Source: Luscinia megarhynchos (taxonomy: Eukaryota > Chordata > Aves > Passeriformes > Turdidae). From it: a stretch of DNA of 64,000 bases. Made by a program: the position numbers and the translations under genes. Below are positions 10,933-21,815 of this stretch, piece after piece. The stretch covers positions 53,930,473 through 53,994,472 of the forward strand of contig CM067592.1 in NCBI GenBank assembly GCA_034336665.1, written 5' to 3'. Position 1 is the first letter of the stretch. The number at the start of each line of letters is the position of its first letter. Under the pieces are notes generated by a model, which worked only from the letters and a program-made list of their open reading frames with translations, made no database searches and was not told the DNA's origin.

Positions 10933-13900
10933 CACTCCTTGGTGTGCAATGCACATGCATGCCCCCCAGATGATTGAGTGACCTTAAAAGAATTGTTTGT
11001 TTCAAGGAGTCCTCACCAAATCTGTTTATGATTAAAAAATTTTAAAACTCACTCAAGTAGGGAATTCAGTATTAAAGATGCCACAAATGGAGCAAGGGAT
11101 TCCTCAAATACTACTGGCGTACGAAGTCGCTATGTCGCCAACTAATTCTTGTCACAGAAGAATAGCAATTAGGCCTAAATTTTATTAATAGATGACAGAG
11201 ATAGGAGGAATTAAAACATCTTTATTTCCTTTGTTATAGCAGGAAAACCAAAATCTAGAAGTTCAGCATTCAGTAGCTTTACTGGTTTTCCACTGATCCT
11301 ACCCAGAATGAGTTCCTCATTCATACTTTTGCTGACTTTAGTGACTTGCTCTGTAGCTGGACTTCACATGTGCCATCATATAATGTTACTTTGTGCCAAC
11401 CCTGCAGCAGAGGTAGTGTTCATTCCTGCACCTCAAGGACTGCACCAGCTGTGCAGCTGCAACTGGCCCAAGCACAGCCCCATGAGAACTGTTGAGCTGA
11501 TAAATCCCTGTATTTCGCAGGGGTTAAAACTAACATCCTTGCACTGAAGCAGTCCTGACACTAAGACACTTAGGCAGTGTTCAGGGAGAGCTCAGGGAGC
11601 CCTTTTTGCCACTGCTGGACTGCCAGCTGCCTGTGCAGAGGATTGCAACCTGCTGGAGTTGCAGCCCCAGCCTGTTTGCGCTCTCACAGCCAGAGCTCTA
11701 GGCTCAGTTTCACAAACAGCTCTGATCTTAGCCTCTATTTGGACAACTTTATTACAGCTTAGCTACAGCTTGCACACGTGCAATATAGGTTAAATACCAT
11801 ACCACACTGACTGATCAGCTGTAGCCTTAGCAGATTAAGTAACCAGCATTACTTTATTTAAACTTCCTATGTCATGGAGTTGGTACTGTTATTTAAAATT
11901 TTCAGTGAATATGCCCTTCTTACTACTACTTCAATTCAGCAGTCCCAGAGAAATCATTTTGCATTCAGGGGGGAAGTATTATATAAACTTCATCAAACAG
12001 AAAATTGAATCAATTCACTCCATAGTTGATTGAATTTTTTTCATTTTTTCAGTGTGTTTTATTTATTGTGTATCAAATTATCCTCATCTTATCAACATAA
12101 GTACAAATTCTGACGAAGCACATATAACATGAAGTGCTTTAGGGTAGCTCACAAAATATGACATAAATGTGAAAACAGGCTTCCCATCTGTATGTTTTTC
12201 CAAAAATCCTTTCTATTATTTTTTTTTGCTCTCATGAGACTTTGAAAAGGGTTATAGGAAATTCTTTAGATGTTGAATATCCTTTCCTTAAATAGTCTCA
12301 AATAAACATGAAAAAGCAGTTCTGAAGCTGCCACAAGAGCTGGCTTCAGATTCAAAAAGCAGCTTGAACACACTGAGAGCTTAAATTTTATGTGGCTCTA
12401 GACAGGCTTGTTTTGAAAGAATAAGATTTAACTTGCTTTAGATCTAAATATGTGACACTTTGCTGGGCATTCTGTATTTGATTTTGTAAGACTTAGTTCT
12501 TTGAAACACCAACTGATTCAAAAGAAAATGAAAAGATTTTAAGGCCAGATGTTAAAATTTTGACATATTAAGCATTAACAAGTTCATATCTGTAGTCTAA
12601 ATTTAGGCATTTAAATTATTCCAATTGGAAGTTAATTCAGGAATTCTTATCCTATCTTTCATAACTCAAATTTTAAAAATCCTAAAGTTCTTCCTACCCA
12701 TGACTTTCACAGCCCAAAATGTTTTTAAACCTAATTTAAATAGTAATCTATGTTTCAAAGTCTCTGTTCACGTACAACTATACAATCAAATGAAGGTATA
12801 GCTGTAATGTGTGGTAGCTTTTCCACACCAACCTCATAGAACAAGTACTGTTAACAATAACAGTCATGGCATCGGGGTAGTCTTAGTGTGTGCTATCAGA
12901 AAATAAGCTCTCCAGGGACCCTTAGTTAAATTAAAAGCAGTATACTAGGCTATGGTACAGCTGCACTTTAATAAGCAGGCATATCTTTCCTTTCTCATCA
13001 AAACCACCAAGAAGGTTAGGAGCACAAATCTTTATTGACCACCAGTAAAATTTGTTATACTAACTCATTGAGGCACATCATAAGTCTTCCTCTAACTTAT
13101 CTTCACAGGTTATACATACCATAAATATTGTTCTTCTGTCTATCAATCAATCAATCAGCAAATGAGGTTGTTTGGGCGAGGGGTGAACTAATGATATACT
13201 AATGGTTCTCTCTGTAAGAATACAACATGCTTCAGCTTTGAAAAAATAATTGTTCTTTTCTTGCTCTAAATTGGATAAGTAGGTAAAACATACTACATGA
13301 TATCACGCTGTAAGAAAATACCATTAACTACTGCTGTATTGGTAGGGGTGGTTGTTAACAAGAGTCATATGCAAACATCTTTCTTGCTGCATTTTATTCT
13401 GCTGCTATGAGAGCAATAAGAGTAAATATGTGTGTATGGCATCAACAGCAGCCCAGCAGTTAGTGTGGATCTCTGCTGTTACACACTATAGTCCATAGCT
13501 CTTATTTCTTAATCTAAGGGGAGCTTGGATCTGTATGTATGCTGTATTAATCTCACAATAACTTCTCTAAACCAGCCCAGCATGCCTTCTTTCACCTACA
13601 TATTCTTTATGGACCTGAGTTCTGTTTTGTGCTGGTTCAAGATATAATAATAGTATGTTAATTTCTCTTCCTTCAGAAGATTTGCAATAGATTTCAAAGC
13701 CTGACATAAAACCATTTATTTTAAAAACACTCCAATACTGCTGATCTCAGGTCCAGAGAGGTTGACATACCTGTAAGCAGCCTCTGTTGCAAAGGAATAG
13801 TAATGTAGAAAATAGTGACAAAAGCAGTATTTTGATCCTTAAAAAATATCTCTAGGTGTAAGACATAGGCTGCAGTCATGCAGAATATTTCTTAGAAGAA

Positions 13901-13974
13901 CTAGCAAGTAACATTTTATACTACACACCTAAATGAAATAGGATTTCACATTCCATTTAAGACTTGATGTTTTT
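10933..13974. other. AT-rich unique noncoding DNA
   Basis: No gene is seen. The part 11400-11720 is GC-raised, with short open frames (79 and 61 codons) that I do not recognise. A four-copy ATCA microsatellite lies at about 13142-13158. A TCAGGTCCAGAGAGGTTGA word near 13747 is reminiscent of MIR/L3-tail relics but too short to call. Confidence 0.5.
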
Positions 13975-14215
13975 GTCTAGAGCATGCAGAAAAATCAATC
14001 TGAATTAACTTTTAAAATAGATTGGCTAAACCACTTTAAGTTTCTGCGTAGCCAACTCTCATTTAGAATGTATTAATTTACTTTGGAAGTAAATGTAGTT
14101 AGATTGAATTAGGGCCACTTTAATTTTGAATGAGAATGTGCACATAATGCAGTTAAAGTAATCACAACTTTAAATTCACACCTTTAGTTAATTTGTATTA
14201 GTTTTCTTGAGTGTT
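13975..14215. promoter_or_regulatory. Candidate conserved noncoding element
   Basis: An AT-rich, non-repetitive stretch dense in TTAATTT, ATTAATTT, TTTAATTTT and TTAGTTAATT words that suit homeodomain factors. It holds a perfect inverted repeat, ATTTACTT at 14076-14083 and AAGTAAAT at 14087-14094. Such composition is typical of developmental enhancers in gene deserts, but it is seen here only by eye; conservation is untested. Confidence 0.22.
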
Positions 14216-17030
14216 CCCAGACATATAAACTCTAAATCTCAGTGAAGTCAATAAACATTTCTTCAGATGTGCATTGTTACGTATCCAGATAGAACAGAGC
14301 AAGCAAGACAGCCTAAAGGAACATGCCCTGACAGCCAATAATGCTGCAGACACGAGGTGAAGGTAGTTTCCTATCTAGTAAAAACTATGGTGAAAACAAC
14401 TGTGTTTTGTGATCCAGTACCTGAACACTGAAAATGCTTAAAATCACCTGCTGTCAACATTTCATTATAGCTATGATAGCCAAATTTTTGATAGTGAAAT
14501 AACATTATCAGAATTGACTGCAGTGGGTTGCTCCCCCTTGTCAGGCAACATCACCTATGACAACTGAGAGGCATTAATGAACCGTGGGTGTTGATTGCAC
14601 ATGGCAAATATCCTTCTTTCCCTGCAAACTGCAGGTCTTAATGACCTGGTTTGCTGTAGACCTGATGGCCACCCGCTGCCAGCTGTGTCTGCACTATGTA
14701 CAGCTTGCTTCTTTCAGCAGTGCAAATGGAAAAGTCTGAAAGAGCATTTATTTGAGCTACTGAAAAGCAGTGGGAGCCGTGAAGGAAGAAGACAGGGGCA
14801 ATGCAGTCTCTAATAGGTGCTGTCTTTACTCTTACAGTGCGGATTAAAACTTACATAACAACAATCCACGTGCCCAGGGAACTACAGGACTTCTGCCCAG
14901 AATCTCTGCTCAGAGGTAACAAAGTGCAGTGGCTGCATGACTGAGAAATGCCAAGGTGGGAACCTGAAGCAAATCCCTTGGCAGTAGCTGCATATGGGTA
15001 ACAGACTGTTCTGAGCAGTGAGAGAAACCAGATGTTTTGCCATCAGGGCTTGGTTGATTGAAATTTTCTGTCACACATGGAAATTGAAAATGTGGTAACA
15101 CTGTGAATCTCAAAATTTAAATATTAAAACTGTATGGCTTGCAGTGAATTTAAGTGTGTTTGCTATTTCTACAAGAGTAAAAGTTATCAAAATACTGTTA
15201 AAAATTACTGAGTTACAAACACTGCTAGCACAGATTTTTTGAAAGAAATTAAAGATATAAGCAATTCTGATTAAAATATTATTAAGCAGAGCTAATCTGC
15301 CTCATTTTGGCTTCATTTTATTTTTAAAAGTTGTCATTTAAAAAGTTGCTTTGAAATAGTCAAACGAAATTCTTCTTTCCAACAGACGTATCAGATTTGT
15401 AATGAAGACAGATTTTTTAAGCTGTATTCTGTCTTAATCTTGCATAATATGAAACACAAATCCTAACATTTATACTATTAACACATACAAACCATCTGAC
15501 AATTTCAACTTAACATGAAACTGTGCACCTACAGTTAAATGAAAATTTATAGCAGGTTACTGTATTAATAAAACATAACATTTCAGATTCACGCTTAGAC
15601 ATTTAAATATAAAACAGCCTTCTTTTAGAAGAGCAAAATTATTATATTTGTAAATAAAAAATGAAAATGTTCAGTAACCATGGGTCTATTGATAATTTGT
15701 TTTAAGAACATCAAGTTTGCTCATACACAGAAGTTATTAGTGAGAGACAGGAAAAGAAATAAAATGCAGCTGATAGAAAGAGGAGTGTATATACAGAATG
15801 AAATGCATGACAGATTACTTTTTTTGCACTTGTCAAATTTTTCAATTTACACTGAAGTGTCATTTTAATTATGCTTGGATACCAGCAAATTTCAAGCCAA
15901 TAACAGTTTTCTCTCAGCAGCAAGAAACAGATTAGGGACATGTACTACAGGCAGCTTGCTCTTGTTGAGTGTTTCAAATCTGTGATCCTGTTTTATAGCT
16001 CTTGCCTGGTTAAAAGTGTCTAATAAGTCATCAGAAGTTCTGTGTGTATGGGAACATGAGCTCCAGGCTGCACTGAGCCCATGGAATCCTTTCACAGGTG
16101 TGCCTCCCACTTCTTCCATGAAAGCTGGCCAATAGATTGATCCTCCTGGGTTTCAGATCAGCCGTGGAAATGAAATACATTATTATAAAGATTTCGCCTG
16201 ATTTGACTAAATGTTGTTTATACCAGCCTCTTCTTGTGAGCAGTTTATCAGAAGAAAATGTTCAGAAATCTTTTAATTCAAAAGCTTCATCTCAAGGTTG
16301 AAGAAACTTCATGTACTCCAGGGCAAATCATAATGAAAATTTGAGGTTTAGAAACATCAGTTTAATGGCAAAATACTTATTTTATCCTTCCCTATTTCAT
16401 TTAAGCCATGGGCTTTCTATTATGATTATTTATGGTTATCATTTTGGCTGCTCTGAGCAACAGTGTCTTGGCTTACTTGTCTTCTCTGCTCAGGATGAAA
16501 AATGAAGTTTGAAAGAATGTTCATTACCTTCACGGCATGTGTTGACTGCACTGATTCTTCATCTGCCAAACTGCATATGCTGGCTTCTGGCTCATCTGGA
16601 GACCTCTGGAACTAAAAGTAATTGATCAAATTAATTCTAATATAATCCCACACAGACCCTGCTACCATTGCAGCTTGTTAACCTTATATGCAAACTGTTT
16701 ATTTAAACTATCTGGATGACATCATGAAAACTACCTCAAATACATCAAAAAAGTATGAAATTAAAGCCCATTTTAACATTTTTTTTAAGATATGACTTGT
16801 GTTATGCTGCATTTTCTCTAAAAAACAGAATTTGGAACCTCAGTGCTTACAGAATTAGTTTCAATTCAGTTGGCCCTACTCCCCAAATAATTGGATTTCC
16901 CCCTACTCTTTAAAATACTAACCACAGCTTTCAAATGAACAAGTTTATCACAGTAGCTTTGTACACAGTGTGAAGTAGCAGTTGAAAGATCTGACCAGCA
17001 ATTATCTGAACTGTACACTCCCTTTTGTAT
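14216..17030. other. Unique noncoding DNA
   Basis: No gene, RNA or repeat family is recognised. It alternates AT-rich parts (15100-15680) with slightly GC-raised parts (14590-14960, 16000-16160). Open frames are all under 80 codons. Confidence 0.55.
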
Positions 17031-17110
17031 CATATAATCACAGAATGGCCTGGGCTCAAAGGCACCTGGAAGATGATCTAGTTCCAACCCTAGTGCCATG
17101 AGCAGGATGG
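17031..17110 (-). mobile_element. CR1 LINE 3' end fragment
   Basis: Starts CATATAATCACAGAATGGCC, then AAGATGATCTAGTTCCAACC, the classic reverse-complemented CR1 3' end. The match fades after about 17110, so only the last 80 bp or so of the element is recognisable. Confidence 0.85.
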
Positions 17111-18344
17111 TGATTCTCATTCTTGGATTTCGCAGACTTTTACATCTAAGTCAACTCCCCGATAGATCTACATCACACCTAACAAACCCTAGTTCACCTG
17201 TTGCCTCCCTACATCAGTTACAATTTCGGGTTATGCAAAACATTTAAGCAGTCCTAATAAACACCTTTGAATTGTTTCCATCACCCTGTGTATTTCCTAC
17301 TTTTGTGCTGGCTGCTGGAGGTAGGGTGCTGTCAACACCAGTAATAAATGCAATGATTTGGTATAAAGTGTGAAAGACAAAATGTGTCTGATGCCTCTGT
17401 CACAGCACAACATATAATTTAGTATAAGAGTAACTATTCATAAACCATCAGAAATGCCAAGGGTACCTAAGACAACAGAAAATTATTCTCATAACAGAAC
17501 AAGAGGGATGACGTAAATGTGCATATGACTGGTAGTGATTTATAGGTACAGAATGTTCCCCACTGATTCAGGATCCCAGCTTCAACTAGACACAACATGG
17601 TGAATTAAAGGCAGCACAGCAGTCTCAGTTTCAACATTTCCTACATTTCCTATGATTTATCACCGTGGCCCAAGCATGCCTTACCCATGCTGAAGTTATA
17701 TATATATATATATGTGTGTGTGTAAAATATATAATTACTTTGCATAATATTAAAAAAACCCTAAAAAGTAAGTTTAAAATGTCATAAATGTATTAAGATG
17801 ATCATCAAAATATTAAAGTGGTGCATTTCAATAATTTTCTTTCATCACTAGTGCTTAGTAGCAACCAAGACCTGACAGATCTTAGAGTGCTACCTCAAGG
17901 TAAATATTTAATGCTTACTAAACATGGCTTCTGAATGGGCACAGTGAAGACTATCATGAGAGCACTCTTAAGAGGATAATACATTATAACTCTGTCCTAT
18001 GATTATTCTTCTGCTTAAAAAGCAAAATTGTCCTTTGCAGGTAAGTCAGGCACATCCTCATAGGCTTTCATGACAGCTTTTTAAATTGTCTTGGGTAGGT
18101 GGTTTTCCCAAAACACCACAGATGTAGCAGAAAGGATATAACACTAATTGAAGTTCATTTCTTGTAGAATTGCTCAATGCTATGTACCAAAATCTGTATC
18201 TACTTAGGGCTAAATGACGACTTTTTGGTTTAAGTTTTTTTCTGAAAGAAATACTGAGATGCAGCCTTCTAACAAAAACATGATTTCTTTTTCAAATTTA
18301 GGATAAATCTTACAGTCAAAAAGAGAGATAAAATTCTGAAACTA
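17111..18344. other. AT-rich noncoding DNA
   Basis: Nothing gene-like. It contains the dinucleotide repeat at 17697-17723, listed separately. Confidence 0.6.
17697..17723. repeat. Compound (TA)n(TG)n microsatellite
   Basis: Alternating TA from 17697 to 17713 passes directly into alternating TG to 17723. Compound TA/TG tracts are common in vertebrate DNA and are likely length-polymorphic. Confidence 0.92.
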
Positions 18345-18470
18345 TGCTTCTTGTCTGGGACATAGGAGTTCTCAGTTCAAGCCCACACACACTTTACATT
18401 ATTTCTCTTGCAGTAACTTAGGATCACATTTCCACTCTTTTAACAACAAAGGAAGGTAATGTAATGGTTG
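18345..18470 (+). mobile_element. Possible MIR-like (CORE-SINE) relic
   Basis: TCTGGGACATAGGAGTTCTC and AGTTCAAGCCCAC, followed about 45 bp later by a CAGTAACTTAGGATCAC...TTTCC order, resemble the MIR body (a TTCTGGGTTCAAGTCC-type box, then the CAAGTCACTTAACCTC...TTTCC stretch). Divergence is high and no terminal structure is clear, so this is tentative. Confidence 0.33.
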
Positions 18471-20349
18471 AAAAAATATATTATTAATTAAAAAATAATT
18501 TCCTGTTATTCATGCAAATAACTGCAAAGAGAATAAGATAACAGGCAATAATATGCATCCTGTTTTAGCCAATTATTGAGGATACTAGGAAGTGAAATGT
18601 GAGGTATGGCAGTTGTTTTTTATCTTGCATTAAGCAAATACTGAGGAGAGATATGCCTCCATTGATTATACCAAAATTCCCAAATCTGGTTTGTGTGCTC
18701 AACTCTACCCTATATGGCTTTTTTAAAATTTTTTTCCTTATTGTTTCAGCTTTTATAATAAAAAGTAGTATGCTTTTCCCACAGACCATTCTCCAAGTGC
18801 AGACATTCATGGTAGTCCAGTGATCCCTTAGACTGTTGCTCAGGGACAAATTCTCTAACATCTTGAAAACATAATTCATTTATTGACAAGCATAGTAGGC
18901 CCTCTTAGCAGCCTCTCCTTGTGAACAGTGCTAGTTAGTTAGAAGAATTGTAAGGATATATCCCTAAATTCAAAACTGTGTGTAGGAGCCATGGCTTCCA
19001 CTCGGCGATGCACGCACGGGTCCCCAGAGGAGCAGGGGTAAACCAGGCTGATGTGGAAGGTGTGGGGCCCACCATGACTTACCAGCCTGCAGGAGAAGTG
19101 AATCCGAGTGTTTTCAGTCTCACCAAGTCAACAGGTCACTCTATCTGCCTTTTAGCTGAGCACATGCACCGGCTGGCAAAGCTCCCTACTCACCCAATCT
19201 TTCTTGATTCCTTTCCACACAGCCCGTAATTCTATATTAGTCTTCTATAAACAGTTCGTGGTAGATACAGGCACTTTCTGTTTATAGCTAGTGATTCTTC
19301 AATGCTTTGTTCATGTATGAATTCCTCTTGCGTTTTAAATTTTGAAAGGGTAACTAATCCCCACAGAAATATTACTGCAATAAAAAAACTCAGAAGATTG
19401 TATTTATGGGCGCATCAGTTTCAAGTTCTTGATGGATTAATCAAGAAAAATTTTGCAAGAGCTGTAAGAAACAAGGAAATAGGATTATATTTTAATTTTT
19501 CTTTAGAAAACAGAAGCAGCATAGACTACTTTTTGGAAAGTGCCACTGGTTTATGCATCATTGCAGTTAATAACTTATTCTAGGTATTAAATCTGTCACA
19601 TTCCTTTGACTTAGAATAGAATTGAAGAATTTACAGCCAGAGACCCAAATCTGACCTAGCAATTTGAAAGCATAACAGAGATATGAATCCAATTTTTCTC
19701 TGTCCAAACACTGACACACATACCTTGTATCAGAGAAACATCTGAATAAGTCATATTTAATATCAGACTGAAATTATTACAAAAATGAGAGCATGAGGAT
19801 TATTAAACACTTATTTGCTGAAGACTTCACTCCCAAAAAGGCATCACCACAGGCTTTTTCTTGATAATGTTACAAAATTCTTCAAAGGACAATAAATTTG
19901 AGCTGCTCTTATTTCCCACATTCCATGCCCTTATATTTTAAAAAAATGCTTTCTTTTTTGACTTCATGTAAAAAAAAACCCCAATACACTCATCTTTGCA
20001 AATATGTTTGTGACAGCAGCATTATCAATGCTACACTAGTGAGATCCAAAGGATTACTCACCACTTTGGTTTGAAGTTTTTTTAATATAACAGGACTGTG
20101 TGAGGAAAAAGGGTGAAAATACAACTTTGAAAATCTCAATTTGCTCTGGTTTTTTTTCTTTCAAAAAAGTACAGAGCATCTCGTCTGTTCTCTGTGGAAT
20201 TATACTGAATTTTACAGTTGCACCAATGATTACAAAACACTGAGAGCCTATGTCTTCTCTTGAAGATGTCAGTCCAGGGATGGAAAATTTTCATGTTACC
20301 AAGTAAAGGTAAAATAGGGCTTGTGTGCAGTGGCACTGAAGCAGGGGAA
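18471..20349. other. Unique noncoding DNA
   Basis: No gene is recognised. A 104-codon minus frame (18565-18879) and a 93-codon plus frame (19302-19583) have no known motif. A small CpG-containing patch at 18990-19170 is unassigned. Confidence 0.5.
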
Positions 20350-20850
20350 TAACCTACCAAACACCTATGGTCACTGGGGACCTTAAGCTTGAGCAAGTGG
20401 GAAGACAAGGAATGGGAGGAGTTGACGAAGGTGCACATTTGTGGGTCAGGAAGGCCTCTGAAGGCATGAACTCACCTTCCAACTTTTTCCCAGGTAAGAT
20501 TTTCTCTTCAAGAGGGTGGAAACGTTCTTGTAAAAACCCAAAAAGCCACAGGGTCAGGCCGTCAGCTCTTCCCAGACAGCAGTGGGAGATAGGGCTGTGG
20601 CAGTAGCAGGGAGCATCTCCTCCCACTGCATACTTGCTGGGTAGTCCCAGCCTTATCTCATCCCCCAGGCCATCCAGGCCATCCATCAGCCCTTATCTCC
20701 CGTGGGGCCAGCACTGCCTCCCGCCCCTGCCCAGGCTCCAGGTCGGCAGGGGAAGGAGAGCTGGGGGCTGCTCCCTCTGCTCCAGCCCTGTGTCCTGAGC
20801 TGGCTGAAGTGATAGGACAGGGTCCCCTGGAAAGGGACAGAAGCTGAGGA
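20350..20850. promoter_or_regulatory. GC-rich islet with two GATA sites
   Basis: A GC-rich block in AT-rich surroundings, with several CpGs but too few for a classic CpG island. Two identical CCTTATCT words (20651-20658 and 20691-20698) are perfect AGATAAGG GATA sites on the minus strand, 40 bp apart. A GGCCATCCA tandem sits between them. It could be an enhancer or part of an unrecognised exon. A 110-codon minus frame (20354-20686) overlaps it but gives no known peptide. Confidence 0.28.
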
Positions 20851-21680
20851 CTCTGACATGTTTCAATCGCGTTTAGTTTCCATTTCTTTGAGGCTCAGAG
20901 GGACATATCTAATCTCTCAGGACGTCTGCACATCTTCCCCCAGCAGCCACGAGCCCGCAGGCTGGTGCGTCTCCTGGTGTCAGAGCAGGGATGCTAAAAG
21001 CACTGAGGATGCCAACCTTCTCATTGCCTCCATGAGCTGATGTTACAGCACCTTCCTCTTCATAAGAGCTTCATTGCACCACTGAGAATGGGGAAATTTC
21101 CTCTTCAGGCATTCACACTGCTCAACAGAGAGAAAAAAAGGAAAGTTCTTGAGCTCAAACAAGAAAAAACTGAGAAGGGACTGTGCTTTTCAGGTTTCAG
21201 GTTCAACTCTGGCACAGTCTGCTTGAGCTGGGAACTACAAGTATGGTTTAAATGCTTAGAGGGGCAGCTCTTAGATTACATGAAAGCAGGAAGATGGTTT
21301 GGTAACTAAATACATTTTTTTTGATTTCCAGACAAGGAAAAGAGAAAGGGAAGGACAGCTGAAACAGAAGTCAGGGGTTATTGCAAAACAGTGTAAAATG
21401 GAAAAGGAATGCTTTTACTCCCTATGGCTGGCAGCAAGGTATTTCAGCTGCCAGGTATGACTGCAAGGGAAGTTGAGTGTCAGATCTCAAATGGGTGTGC
21501 ACAGCACGAAAATCACTTGGTTTCTAATAGATTAGTCTTTACCTATGTACAGAGAAAAAAAAGTCAGATAGCATTCGTTTTACATTTTGAGAGTTCTGGT
21601 GAAATTTCATGAGTAAATATGTACAGAGCAATGAGGCATTCGGCCCTTAAGAGTGTACACAATTTTTCATGACTGCCAAA
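20851..21680. other. Unique noncoding DNA
   Basis: No family match. Short frames (60, 89 and 67 codons) are not recognisable. Confidence 0.55.
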
Positions 21681-21720
21681 TTGTAATATGTAATATAATA
21701 CAATATAATATATATAGTAG

Positions 21721-21786
21721 AGTAATATAAGTTATATATGAAATATAAGTAATATAAGTTATATATGAAATATAAGTAATATAAGT
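21721..21786. repeat. 27-bp AT-rich tandem repeat, 2.4 copies
   Basis: Two identical 27-bp units occupy 21721-21747 and 21748-21774, with 12 bp of a third to 21786. The unit is built from AATATAAG and TTATATATG words. A related, less regular TAATATA stretch precedes it from about 21684. Unit identity suggests recent duplication or slippage. Confidence 0.93.
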
Positions 21787-21815
21787 CATAACATTATAAT
21801 AATTTATATTTTTTT

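Noticed and set aside
13142..13158. Short ATCA repeats considered as a possible CRISPR or spaced array
   Set aside because: Plain microsatellite without spacers; CRISPR is not expected in bird DNA.
13740..13780. CCAGAGAGGTTGA word like a MIR/L3 tail
   Set aside because: Too short and isolated to call an element.
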